DNA of 7,180 nucleotides from UKL13-2 sp031368465 (GTDB taxonomy: Bacteria; Pseudomonadota; Gammaproteobacteria; Burkholderiales; Usitatibacteraceae): positions 1 through 7,180 of the forward strand of contig JANMNT010000052.1 of NCBI GenBank assembly GCA_031368465.1, given 5' to 3'. The position numbers and the translations under genes were made by a program. Below are positions 1 through 6,233 of this stretch, one piece after another; the first letter of the stretch is position 1; each line of letters starts with the position of its first letter. The notes below the pieces were generated by a model. The model did no database searches, was not told where the DNA came from, and saw only the letters and a program-made list of their open reading frames with translations.

Positions 1-76
1 CGATACCAACGACATAGACGAAATCATCAGCGAACATTTGCAGAACGGACGGATTGTTGAAAGACTGAAAATCTAA
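1..76 (+). CDS. [2Fe-2S] ferredoxin, thioredoxin-like fold (3' end only)
   Basis: Only the last 24 codons and the TAA stop (74-76) are inside the window; the 5' part lies to the left. The visible tail contains DIDEIISEH, then LQNGRIVERLKI at the end. This matches the C-terminus typical of thioredoxin-fold [2Fe-2S] ferredoxins (Shethna-type and related proteobacterial proteins), where an acidic helix 'DxDEIxxxHLxxGxxVERL' closes the domain. Such proteins are small soluble electron carriers; the cluster-binding cysteines are upstream and cannot be checked here. The stop codon overlaps the ATG of the next gene by one base (TAATG), so the two are probably co-transcribed and translationally coupled. 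The family call rests on a short motif only. Confidence 0.7.
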   Translation, partial: DTNDIDEIISEHLQNGRIVERLKI

Positions 77-720
77 TGACATCGCGCTTCCCCAATGAAA
101 AATCGCTGATTTCAGGGCCTGCAGGTGCCATCGAGATTGCCGCGCATGTCTCGGACGAAGTCGCGCCGCGGGCGGTTGCCATCGTCGCCCACCCGCACCC
201 GGTGTTTGGCGGCACGATGGACAACAAGGTCATCACCACGCTGGCACGCGCGATGTTTGATGCGGGTGCGGCAACTTTTCGTTTCAACTTTCGGGGTGTG
301 GGAAAAACCGAGGGTACACACGACGACGGACGCGGCGAAACAGATGATCTGCTCGCGGTAGTCGCGTATGCGCAGCTGATGCATCCGGGAAAACCACTTT
401 GGATGGCCGGTTTCTCGTTTGGCGGCGCGGTCACTCTCGCGGCCTCGGAACAGATGCCTGCTGACGAAATGGTATTGGTGGCACCGGCGTTTGAACGTAT
501 GTCGCATTGGGCCAACATCGCCGGTGGTGGCAAACCACCCACATCGACGCTGCTCATTCATGGGGAAAACGACGACACGGTACCGTTGGAAGATTCGCTT
601 GGATGGGCGCGTCCGCGCGAAATTCCCGTGTCGGTTGTGCCGAATGCTGATCATTTTTTTCATTCGCGGCTGCATATTGTGCGACGCCTGACACTGCGGC
701 ATTTGGGTGCGCACGAATAG
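76..720 (+). CDS. alpha/beta hydrolase (COG2945-like)
   Basis: A 214-residue protein with the signatures of a small cytoplasmic alpha/beta-hydrolase. Near the N-terminus, HPHPVFGGTMDNKV (about residues 39-52) and FRFNFRGVGKTEG (68-80) are the hallmark oxyanion-hole and strand motifs of the COG2945-like group. The nucleophile elbow is GFSFG with Ser114. The acid is Asp166 or Asp167 in HGENDD, and the catalytic His is His193 in NADHFF. The triad is therefore complete and the length is normal for the family. There is no signal peptide. The start overlaps the stop of the upstream ferredoxin gene by one base, and no strong Shine-Dalgarno is visible, which fits translational coupling. The substrate is not predictable; an esterase or acyl hydrolase is likely. 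No U-rich terminator hairpin is evident after the stop. Confidence 0.9.
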   Translation: MTSRFPNEKSLISGPAGAIEIAAHVSDEVAPRAVAIVAHPHPVFGGTMDNKVITTLARAMFDAGAATFRFNFRGVGKTEGTHDDGRGETDDLLAVVAYAQLMHPGKPLWMAGFSFGGAVTLAASEQMPADEMVLVAPAFERMSHWANIAGGGKPPTSTLLIHGENDDTVPLEDSLGWARPREIPVSVVPNADHFFHSRLHIVRRLTLRHLGAHE

Positions 721-782
721 ACGGCTAGCCAGGCGTTGCTGTCCGGGTGCCGGCACACAGGCAATCGGGTCGGGTAATACCA

Positions 783-803
783 AAATGTGTCATATTGGCA
801 ATA
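783..803. promoter_or_regulatory. possible operator in the regulator's upstream region
   Basis: The 153-bp spacer between the hydrolase stop and the regulator start holds AAATGTG (783-789), identical to the outer half of a CRP consensus site. It is followed by a short perfect palindrome TATTG-G-CAATA (793-803). The expected second CRP half-site (TCACATTT) is absent. The palindrome could be an operator for the downstream Crp/Fnr protein or another regulator, but it is only 5+5 bp. The spacer also contains GTGCCGGCAC (747-756). I could not assign a convincing -35/-10 pair here. Confidence 0.2.
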
Positions 804-873
804 GAATTCAGGCGATAAACGTTGGTACTCGTATTGGTCGCTGTCAACCTTCCGACTAAAAAGTCAAAACAAT

Positions 874-1524
874 ATGCTGAACGTGGTTCCGCTTTTTCAT
901 GACATGAACGATATGCAACTCGCCAGTATTGGCGCGCATTTATCATTGCGGGTGTTTGAAAAGGGTGAGTATGTCCTGCGCGAAGGGGAAAAGGCTGATT
1001 CGCTGTATGTGATCGTCACCGGAAATGTCAAAGTGTTTTCAGTCGACCCAGATGACGAGTCACGCGAAGTCATTTTGAAGACGCTTGGGCCGGGCGAGTT
1101 TTTTGGCGAGCTGCCAATGTTTGATCAGGAAACCCGCAGCGCCAGTGTTGCCACGCTTGAGCGTTGCCACTTGCAGGTGCTGTCCTACCGTGCATTTGAG
1201 CGTGCAATCACGTCATCTCCCGACATTGCACACAAGGTGTTGGTCACGCTGGCGCGACGATTACGCGCCGCCGACCGCAAGATAGGCGATCTGGCGCTGC
1301 ATGATATTTCGAGCCGTGTTGCGCGCATCCTGCTCGAGCTTGCCATCATGTCGAATGGCCGTCGTGTTGTCGGCGAGCCGTTTACACAAAAGGATCTGGC
1401 GAGCATGATTGGTGCGTCGCGGGAGATGGTCAACCGTACCTTGCAGGATCTGCAAGATGGCGGGTTTATCGCCGTACATCGCAAGTCGATCACCATCCTG
1501 AATGAGCACATGCGGATAAACTAG
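874..1524 (+). CDS. Crp/Fnr-family transcriptional regulator
   Basis: A 216-residue protein with the full Crp/Fnr layout: an N-terminal cyclic-nucleotide-binding beta-roll (about 5-105), a long dimerisation helix (about 108-140) and a C-terminal winged helix-turn-helix (about 143-210). The phosphate-binding cassette is recognisable as FGEL (77-80) followed by RSA (88-90), matching Gly71-Glu72 and Arg82-Ser83 of E. coli CRP. The recognition helix reads ASREMVNRTL, placing Arg183, Glu184 and Arg188 where CRP has Arg180, Glu181 and Arg185; a TGTGA-type half-site is therefore plausible. There is no N-terminal cysteine cluster (the only Cys is Cys98), so it is not an oxygen-sensing FNR. By my alignment, the CRP Thr127-Ser128 pair is Ala133-Asp134 here, so the effector may not be cAMP. 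The chosen ATG gives the usual 'xxVPLFxxM' opening; no good Shine-Dalgarno precedes it. Confidence 0.93.
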   Translation: MLNVVPLFHDMNDMQLASIGAHLSLRVFEKGEYVLREGEKADSLYVIVTGNVKVFSVDPDDESREVILKTLGPGEFFGELPMFDQETRSASVATLERCHLQVLSYRAFERAITSSPDIAHKVLVTLARRLRAADRKIGDLALHDISSRVARILLELAIMSNGRRVVGEPFTQKDLASMIGASREMVNRTLQDLQDGGFIAVHRKSITILNEHMRIN

Positions 1525-1534
1525 ACTTTGACGA

Positions 1535-1572
1535 GCAACAAAAAACCCGCCATTGGCGGGTTTTTTTGTTGC
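1535..1572. terminator. bidirectional intrinsic terminator
   Basis: A nearly perfect palindrome: GCAAC, six A, CCCGCC (1535-1551), loop ATT (1552-1554), then GGCGGG, seven T, GTTGC (1555-1572), with a single extra T as the only imperfection. The GC core CCCGCC/GGCGGG followed by a T-run is a classic rho-independent terminator on the + strand, 10 bp after the regulator's stop. The A-run on the left gives the same signal on the - strand, about 38 bp after the stop of the converging peroxiredoxin-like gene. It therefore very likely ends both transcripts. Confidence 0.95.
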
Positions 1573-1610
1573 TGCAGATCGATCGCAAAGTTGACTGCTT
1601 GTGGCCGGCG

Positions 1611-2210
1611 TTATTTGTATTTGACGCTGCAGCCATACGGTGTGGTTGACGCGGTTGTCACAGCCTTGCCGACTTTTGACTCATCGAGTGCCGCCACAAC
1701 GAAATTTTTTGCCGCCTTGATTTCATCCTTGTTGGTGCCGCGCTTGTCGTCGATCGCACCCGCATAGACCAACATGCCGGCCGGATTGATGATGTACATG
1801 TGCGGGGTGGTCTTGGCCAAATAGGTCTGGCCGACTTTGCCGTCGGCATCCATCAAGTAGCTGTCCGGCGCGGCCTTTTTGTCTGCAACATAGGCTTTGA
1901 GCTTGGTTTCAGCCATATAGTCCTGATGCGACGGGTTGGTCGAATTGATGGTCAGCCATACCGTGTCTTTTGCATCGTATTTGTTCTGCAGGCTTTGCAT
2001 GTTGCCAGAGTCATAGTGTTTGACGACAAACGGGCAGGCAGGGTTGTGCCATTCAAGCACCACGTGTTTGCCTTTGAAGTCGGCCAGCTTTACCGTTTTG
2101 CCTGAAAGGTCGGTCAGGCTGAAATCAGGGGCGGGCTGGCCAACGGTTGAGGCAACAACAGCACCGGCAAAAAGGCATGTGGTTAATAAAGCAATCAGGG
2201 TTTTTGTCAT
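1611..2210 (-). CDS. exported peroxiredoxin-like / thioredoxin-family protein
   Basis: A 199-residue protein with an N-terminal signal peptide (Lys3, hydrophobic core to about residue 18, probable cleavage after AVVA at 20), so it should act in the periplasm. The mature part starts like AhpC/TSA-type redoxins: VGQPAPDFSLTDLSGKTV (23-40), then a strand and WHNPACPFV with Cys59 at the peroxidatic or first-CXXC position. KHYDSGNMQSLQ (64-75) and the Thr-Pro at 135-136 (cis-proline loop) match the PRX-like 1 group of single-active-site-Cys redoxins. A second cysteine sits in the conserved tail PYGCSVKYK (Cys194). The likely role is thiol redox or peroxide handling; substrate and reductant are unknown. 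The frame stays open upstream to 2372, but this ATG is preferred because it has AAGGA 6 nt upstream and gives a proper signal peptide. It converges on the regulator and shares its terminator. Confidence 0.88.
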   Translation of the reverse strand: MTKTLIALLTTCLFAGAVVASTVGQPAPDFSLTDLSGKTVKLADFKGKHVVLEWHNPACPFVVKHYDSGNMQSLQNKYDAKDTVWLTINSTNPSHQDYMAETKLKAYVADKKAAPDSYLMDADGKVGQTYLAKTTPHMYIINPAGMLVYAGAIDDKRGTNKDEIKAAKNFVVAALDESKVGKAVTTASTTPYGCSVKYK

Positions 2211-2216
2211 CACGGG

Positions 2217-2221
2217 TCCTT
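2217..2221 (-). promoter_or_regulatory. Shine-Dalgarno of the peroxiredoxin-like gene
   Basis: On the - strand AAGGA lies 6 nt before the ATG at 2210. It decides the start: the in-frame upstream ATGs, including the one at 2372, would add 54 residues or fewer of unconvincing sequence ahead of a good signal peptide. Confidence 0.75.
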
Positions 2222-2330
2222 GTCGGGATAAATTTAATGGCGGGTTTTTATTATTTGGAAAACCGGTACTTTGAACCAGCTGGCAGCCGAAAAGTTTCAT
2301 GGCAAGTCGAAAATGCCCGCATCCCGAAAC

Positions 2331-2358
2331 ACAAAAGGCCCGCGCAGGAGCCTTTTGT
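2331..2358 (-). terminator. hairpin terminator after icd
   Basis: A perfect 9-bp inverted repeat ACAAAAGGC (2331-2339) / GCCTTTTGT (2350-2358) encloses a 10-nt GC-rich loop, starting about 22 bp past the icd stop in the direction of transcription. On the - strand the stem ends in CCTTTTGTGTTT, a moderate U-rich tail. It is a likely rho-independent terminator for icd, although the U-tract is interrupted, so some readthrough into the peroxiredoxin-like gene is possible. Confidence 0.65.
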
Positions 2359-2380
2359 CGAACGCCGTGCAAGTGCAGAC

Positions 2381-3595
2381 TTACGCCATGCGCGCCTTCA
2401 GTTCGGCATCGACCGCGTCCATGTATTGCTCGGTCGTCAGGTAAGGATGGTCGGGGCGAATCAGAATCGCCAGATCCTTGGTCATTCTGCCGCTTTCAAC
2501 AACATCCACGCAGGCCTTCTCGAGCGTCAGTGCAAAGTTCACCACGTCCGGTGTGTTGTCCATACGACCGCGCGCCTGCAAGCCACGTGTCCAGGCGTAA
2601 ATTGACGCAATCGGATTGGTCGAGGTTGGCTTACCCTGCTGGTGCATGCGGTAATGGCGGGTCACTGTGCCGTGTGCGGCTTCGGATTCGACGGTTTTCC
2701 CATCCGGCGACATCAGGACGGACGTCATCAGACCCAGCGAGCCGTAACCTTGCGCGACGGTATCCGATTGCACGTCACCATCGTAGTTCTTGCACGCCCA
2801 CAAATAGCCGCCGGACCATTTCAGGTTGGAGGCGACCATATCGTCGATCAGGCGGTGTTCGTAGGTGAGGCCGGCCGCCTCATATTTCGCGGCAAACTCC
2901 GCATCAAAAATTTCCTGAAAAAGATTTTTGAAGCGTCCGTCATACACCTTGAGGATGGTATTTTTGGTCGACAGATAGACCGCGTATTTACGCTGCAGAC
3001 CGTAGTTAAAACATGCGCGGGCAAATCCGGCGATCGACTCGTCAAGGTTGTACATCGACAGCGATATGCCGGCACCGGGTGCCTTGAAGACTTCTTTTTC
3101 AATCGGCGCAGACCCGTCGTCAGGGACAAATTTAACAGTCAGTGTACCGGCACCCGGGAACTGAAAATCTGTCGCACGATACTGGTCACCAAAACCGTGG
3201 CGGGCAACCACAACCGGCTTGTCCCAGTGTGAAACAAGCCGTGGCACGTTTTTGCAAATGATCGGTTCGCGAAAAATGGTGCCGTCGAGAATATTGCGGA
3301 TGGTGCCGTTTGGCGACTTCCACATCTGCTTCAGATCAAATTCCTTGACACGCGCCTCGTCGGGCGTAATGGTTGCGCACTTGACGGCGACGCCGTGCTG
3401 CAACGTGGCCATCGCCGATTCAACCGTGACTTTGTCGTCGGTTGCATCGCGATGTTCCATGCCCAAATCAAAATACTTCAAGTCAATATCCAGATACGGC
3501 AGGATCATTTTTTCGCGGATCATCTGCCAGATGATGCGGGTCATTTCATCGCCATCCATTTCGACGACCGGGTTTTTGACTTTAATTTTTGACAT
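2381..3595 (-). CDS. icd: isocitrate dehydrogenase, NADP-dependent, eukaryote-like class
   Basis: A 404-residue cytosolic TCA-cycle enzyme oxidising isocitrate to 2-oxoglutarate and CO2 with NADP+. The sequence resembles human IDH1/IDH2 and not E. coli Icd. It has MWKSPNGTIRNIL (91-103), RHGFGDQYRATDF (132-144), YLSTKNTILKVYDGRFK (207-223), EHRLIDDMVA (246-255), YDGDVQSD (271-278) and AAHGTVTRHYR (306-316). Isocitrate-binding Ser94, Arg100, Arg109, Arg132 and Tyr139 have the same numbers as in human IDH1. Lys211 and the metal-binding Asp251, Asp274 and Asp278 are shifted by one. Arg313-His314 match the pair that selects NADP in this class. Length is normal and no key residue is missing. AGGAA lies 5 nt upstream of the ATG. 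The gene has its own promoter upstream and a hairpin downstream, so it is probably monocistronic. Confidence 0.97.
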   Translation of the reverse strand: MSKIKVKNPVVEMDGDEMTRIIWQMIREKMILPYLDIDLKYFDLGMEHRDATDDKVTVESAMATLQHGVAVKCATITPDEARVKEFDLKQMWKSPNGTIRNILDGTIFREPIICKNVPRLVSHWDKPVVVARHGFGDQYRATDFQFPGAGTLTVKFVPDDGSAPIEKEVFKAPGAGISLSMYNLDESIAGFARACFNYGLQRKYAVYLSTKNTILKVYDGRFKNLFQEIFDAEFAAKYEAAGLTYEHRLIDDMVASNLKWSGGYLWACKNYDGDVQSDTVAQGYGSLGLMTSVLMSPDGKTVESEAAHGTVTRHYRMHQQGKPTSTNPIASIYAWTRGLQARGRMDNTPDVVNFALTLEKACVDVVESGRMTKDLAILIRPDHPYLTTEQYMDAVDAELKARMA

Positions 3596-3617
3596 GTGCG
3601 TTCCTGCGGTGGGGTGA

Positions 3618-3673
3618 CAAAATGAGTGGGCGAATGTGTAACAGCCGCGAATTATAGCAAAGCACTCATTGTG
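3618..3673. repeat. inverted repeat bracketing the icd transcription start region
   Basis: CAAAATGAGTG (3618-3628) and CACTCATTGTG (3663-3673) are inverted copies matching at 10 of 11 positions, with 8 consecutive matches (AATGAGTG/CACTCATT). They are 34 bp apart, so their centres are about 45 bp apart, and they flank the TATAAT box at 3651-3656. One arm would overlap the promoter just upstream of the -10 and the other would fall about 16-26 bp into the transcript. This layout suits a repressor or a looping dimer. Pairing as an RNA hairpin is unlikely, because the upstream arm precedes the expected start. Confidence 0.45.
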
Positions 3674-3700
3674 AGGCCGGCAGAAATGAAAATGAAAATC
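3644..3700 (-). promoter_or_regulatory. icd: icd promoter (extended -10 with A/T-rich upstream tract)
   Basis: On the - strand TGCTATAAT (3651-3659) is a perfect -10 hexamer with the TGn extension; the start of transcription would be near 3644. The -35 position (about 3674-3679, CGGCCT on the - strand) does not resemble TTGACA, which extended -10 promoters tolerate. From 3682 to 3700, about -38 to -56, lies an A/T-rich tract with the hexamer AAATGA in tandem (+ strand), where an UP element would sit. It is bracketed by two GCCGGC sites (3676-3681 and 3701-3706). Position and sequence support the call; activity is inferred. Confidence 0.7.
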
Positions 3701-3716
3701 GCCGGCTGTATTGCCG

Positions 3717-3738
3717 TTTCGGGCAAAAATGCCTGAAA
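3717..3738. repeat. operator-like palindrome between the receptor gene and icd
   Basis: TTTC-g-GGCA (3717-3725), loop AAAA (3726-3729) and TGCC-t-GAAA (3730-3738) form a 9+9 bp palindrome with one mismatch (a G:U pair in RNA read from the + strand). It lies about 73-94 bp upstream of the predicted icd start and about 100 bp past the receptor stop. No U-run follows on the - strand, so it is a poor intrinsic terminator; a protein-binding site or an mRNA 3'-end hairpin is as likely. The rest of the 244-bp spacer 3596-3839 shows no gene. Confidence 0.35.
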
Positions 3739-3839
3739 GTGGCCGTGTTTAATCGGGTTTGAATTTGCCCACCTGATACGCGGCCCGGGCTTGGTGCGTG
3801 GGTCGGATGTATGAACCGGCATTTGCCTGCTGTTTGCCG

Positions 3840-6122
3840 CTACGGGAGCGACAGCGTGACGTCCGCCAACATGTTCCGGCCGGGTTGCTTTGCAAAGTCG
3901 AAATATTGTTTGTTGGCCAAATTGTCGACGGCAAAGCCGACACTGACACGATCACTAAGGCGATAAACGATGCGGGCGTGCAGCGTGGTACGCGCATCAT
4001 ACGAGCCATAAACGCCTTGTACGACATTCAAGTTGTTGTCGTCGCCCGAGCCGAATACATGCCCGATGTGGCGCACGATGAACGAGCCTTTCCACGCGCC
4101 GTTTGCGCCGTCGATGCCGGCGTTGACCTGCACAGTGGGTACGTCAGGCAGCGTTTTGCCGACACTGGTCGGTACGGCGCCGTTTTCGGTGATCCGCGCC
4201 CGCAGCAAACGCGTGGCGTTGGTAAACAGCGAAACGCCGCCACCAAGTTTCTGCCGATATTCAAACTCGGCACCCTCAACGCGGCCCCGGCCGGCGTTGA
4301 CAGACTGGGTAAGCGTGGCCGACTGGCGGCTGCGGTAAATCAAGCTGTCCAGCGATTGCGAAAAAACACTCACGTTGAATTTCCCGAGGGAATTTGGCCG
4401 CCAGTCAAAACCCAACTCAGCGGCGCGAACGGTCTCGGCCTTCAATTGCGGCGAGGCTTCGTTGACGCTGAATACGCCAGCGACGTTGGTAGGTGACACC
4501 GTACGTGAATAAAGGTCTAGCAACGTTGGCGCGCGAAAGCCGCTACCAATACTGCCGCGCAGGGTGAGTGTCTGGTCTGCCTCAAACACCAGAGCGAGCT
4601 TCGGGCTGGCGTGGCGCAGCGTGCGCGTCGGGAAGTCGCGTTGAAAGGCGGGTGTCGTCGCTTGGTCGACGCTACCCGAGGTGGTGAAATGATCTATTCG
4701 CAAACCTGCGTAGGTGGTTAGGCGATTGTTCCAAGTCATTTCTGTCTGCGCGAAAACGGCGGCGGTATTGATTGTTCCCCGCCCACGATTGAGCTGGTTC
4801 AAACGTGTGTAGATATTGCGCCAAGACGCGGTCGCATCGTCATGCCGGTCCATGGTCTGATGGCTGGCATTTGCGCCAACAGTCAGCCATGCTTCTTGGC
4901 CCACCGGCAATCGCCAATGTGTGTCAATGTCGCTCCGAGTGTCGCCCTGTTGCGTCCACGTCCCCGGACCGCCGTCAAAGGATGCATTGGCACCCGGCTG
5001 TGCAAAATCAAACCGATGATCGAGAAAGCCGGCGTGTGCAACAAACACCCCGCCATTTGACAAGCGCCGCTCCCAACGCAACGAGGCGCGTGCATCGCGC
5101 TCATTCGACGGCGTAAACGCAGCAAAATCAGTCGCGGCAATTTGCAGGCGACCTGCCAACAACGGTGCCGCACTGATGCCACCGCTCAATAGCGGGATAC
5201 CCGTGGTGGAGGTCAAAAAAGTCTCAGGCGCGCGATAACCAACGTTGTATGCGGCGTATGACATTGCCGCCACCCAGTCGTCGTCCGGCCCGGCGCGGCC
5301 GAAGAACTGCAATCCCGCATTGCGTTGATCCCAAGGTCTTGCCCCCTTGTTGCCGAGCCATAACGCAGGTCGACCATCTGGCGTTGTGGTCAGTCGGGCA
5401 CCGCTGACTGCGGCACCACTACCGGTGGTCGGTGTCTTGACGACGTAATCACTGTCGGGCCACGCATCGCTTGCACGATAGCCCAGCAGCGCCGACCAAC
5501 CCAAGCCATTGGCGTCACGATTTCCCGCTCGCAGTGTTGCGCCGCTCGCATTCACTGCTCCCAGTCCTTGTTCGACGCGGCCAACCAATTCGGGGGCAGA
5601 TGGTTTACGGGTGATGACATGTATGACGCCTGCCATGGCATTGCCGCCGTATAACGCCGAATACGGGCCGCGTATGACCTCGATGCGTTCGACGTTCTCA
5701 AGCGTGATGGCGGCCAGATCGATGCCGCCTGACAATGCGCTGTTGATGGACAGGCCATCGACCATCACCAGTGTTCGTGTTGTACGTGGGATTCCCCGTA
5801 TGGCGATGCTCGCTTGTGCGCTGGATGGAAACGACGCGCCAAACGTATTGCTGCGGACGTACAAGCCGGGAATTTCCCCGAGTACATCGCCCAGTCTTTG
5901 CGCCCGCCGTCGCGCGATGTCTTCGGCGGTCACGACACTCACGCTGGCGGGGGCAGCTGAAATGACCAACTCCATACGGGTCGCCGTGACGGCAATACGA
6001 TCCACAAAATCGGTTGACTGTGCAACGACAGGGGACAGCAGCGTCGCCATGGCCAGCAGCAGTGCCACGCACCAAGTCTGCAGACGATTGCCGCACAAAT
6101 CAGGTCGTTTCAAATAGCGCAT
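3840..6122 (-). CDS. TonB-dependent outer-membrane receptor
   Basis: A 760-residue outer-membrane active transporter. Residues 1-34 form a signal peptide (Arg2, Lys5, Arg6, then WCVALLLAMATLLSPVVA). DRIAVTATR (41-49) is the TonB-box region, and the plug runs to about 175. It includes SVVTAEDIARRR (62-73), GEIPGLYV (82-89), IAIRG (106-110) and the hallmark VERIEVIRGPYSALYGGNAMAG (starting at 144), followed by VIHVITRKPSAP. The rest is a 22-strand-type barrel, with the conserved GSGFRAPTLLDLY and an LKAE motif near the middle of the second half. Length is normal. GGAG lies 5 nt before the ATG and supports this start. The ligand is not evident: a siderophore, cobalamin or metal complex are all possible, and no partner transporter, TonB or ExbBD is nearby. 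The protein ends ...ADVTLSLP, without the usual terminal aromatic residue. Confidence 0.95.
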   Translation of the reverse strand: MRYLKRPDLCGNRLQTWCVALLLAMATLLSPVVAQSTDFVDRIAVTATRMELVISAAPASVSVVTAEDIARRRAQRLGDVLGEIPGLYVRSNTFGASFPSSAQASIAIRGIPRTTRTLVMVDGLSINSALSGGIDLAAITLENVERIEVIRGPYSALYGGNAMAGVIHVITRKPSAPELVGRVEQGLGAVNASGATLRAGNRDANGLGWSALLGYRASDAWPDSDYVVKTPTTGSGAAVSGARLTTTPDGRPALWLGNKGARPWDQRNAGLQFFGRAGPDDDWVAAMSYAAYNVGYRAPETFLTSTTGIPLLSGGISAAPLLAGRLQIAATDFAAFTPSNERDARASLRWERRLSNGGVFVAHAGFLDHRFDFAQPGANASFDGGPGTWTQQGDTRSDIDTHWRLPVGQEAWLTVGANASHQTMDRHDDATASWRNIYTRLNQLNRGRGTINTAAVFAQTEMTWNNRLTTYAGLRIDHFTTSGSVDQATTPAFQRDFPTRTLRHASPKLALVFEADQTLTLRGSIGSGFRAPTLLDLYSRTVSPTNVAGVFSVNEASPQLKAETVRAAELGFDWRPNSLGKFNVSVFSQSLDSLIYRSRQSATLTQSVNAGRGRVEGAEFEYRQKLGGGVSLFTNATRLLRARITENGAVPTSVGKTLPDVPTVQVNAGIDGANGAWKGSFIVRHIGHVFGSGDDNNLNVVQGVYGSYDARTTLHARIVYRLSDRVSVGFAVDNLANKQYFDFAKQPGRNMLADVTLSLP

Positions 6123-6233
6123 GCAATCTCCAGCAAATCGGGTGGCGGATCAAACCAAGGAAACAATGCGGCGCAAAAATAATCTTGAACGCGCAGTTCT
6201 TGGTAATTGTCGCCAGTCTACGGACGAGCCGGA

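Noticed and set aside
783..804. CRP-binding site in front of the Crp/Fnr gene
   Set aside because: Only the left half AAATGTG matches; the right half has one of five core positions, so a full CRP site is not supported.
721..873. Terminator after the hydrolase, using GTGCCGGCAC at 747-756
   Set aside because: The palindrome leaves a stem of only three pairs once a loop is allowed, and no T-run follows.
2211..2372. Upstream extension of the peroxiredoxin-like gene to an ATG at 2372
   Set aside because: The extra 54 residues have no family resemblance, would run through the icd terminator hairpin, and would bury a good signal peptide and an AAGGA ribosome-binding site at 2210.
2642..3232. Long open frame on the + strand opposite icd
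   Set aside because: It mirrors the strongly conserved icd coding sequence, and its translation resembles no known protein.
5509..6117. Long open frame on the + strand opposite the receptor's N-terminal part
   Set aside because: It is the antisense shadow of a clearly real receptor gene and has no domain, ribosome-binding site or family pattern.
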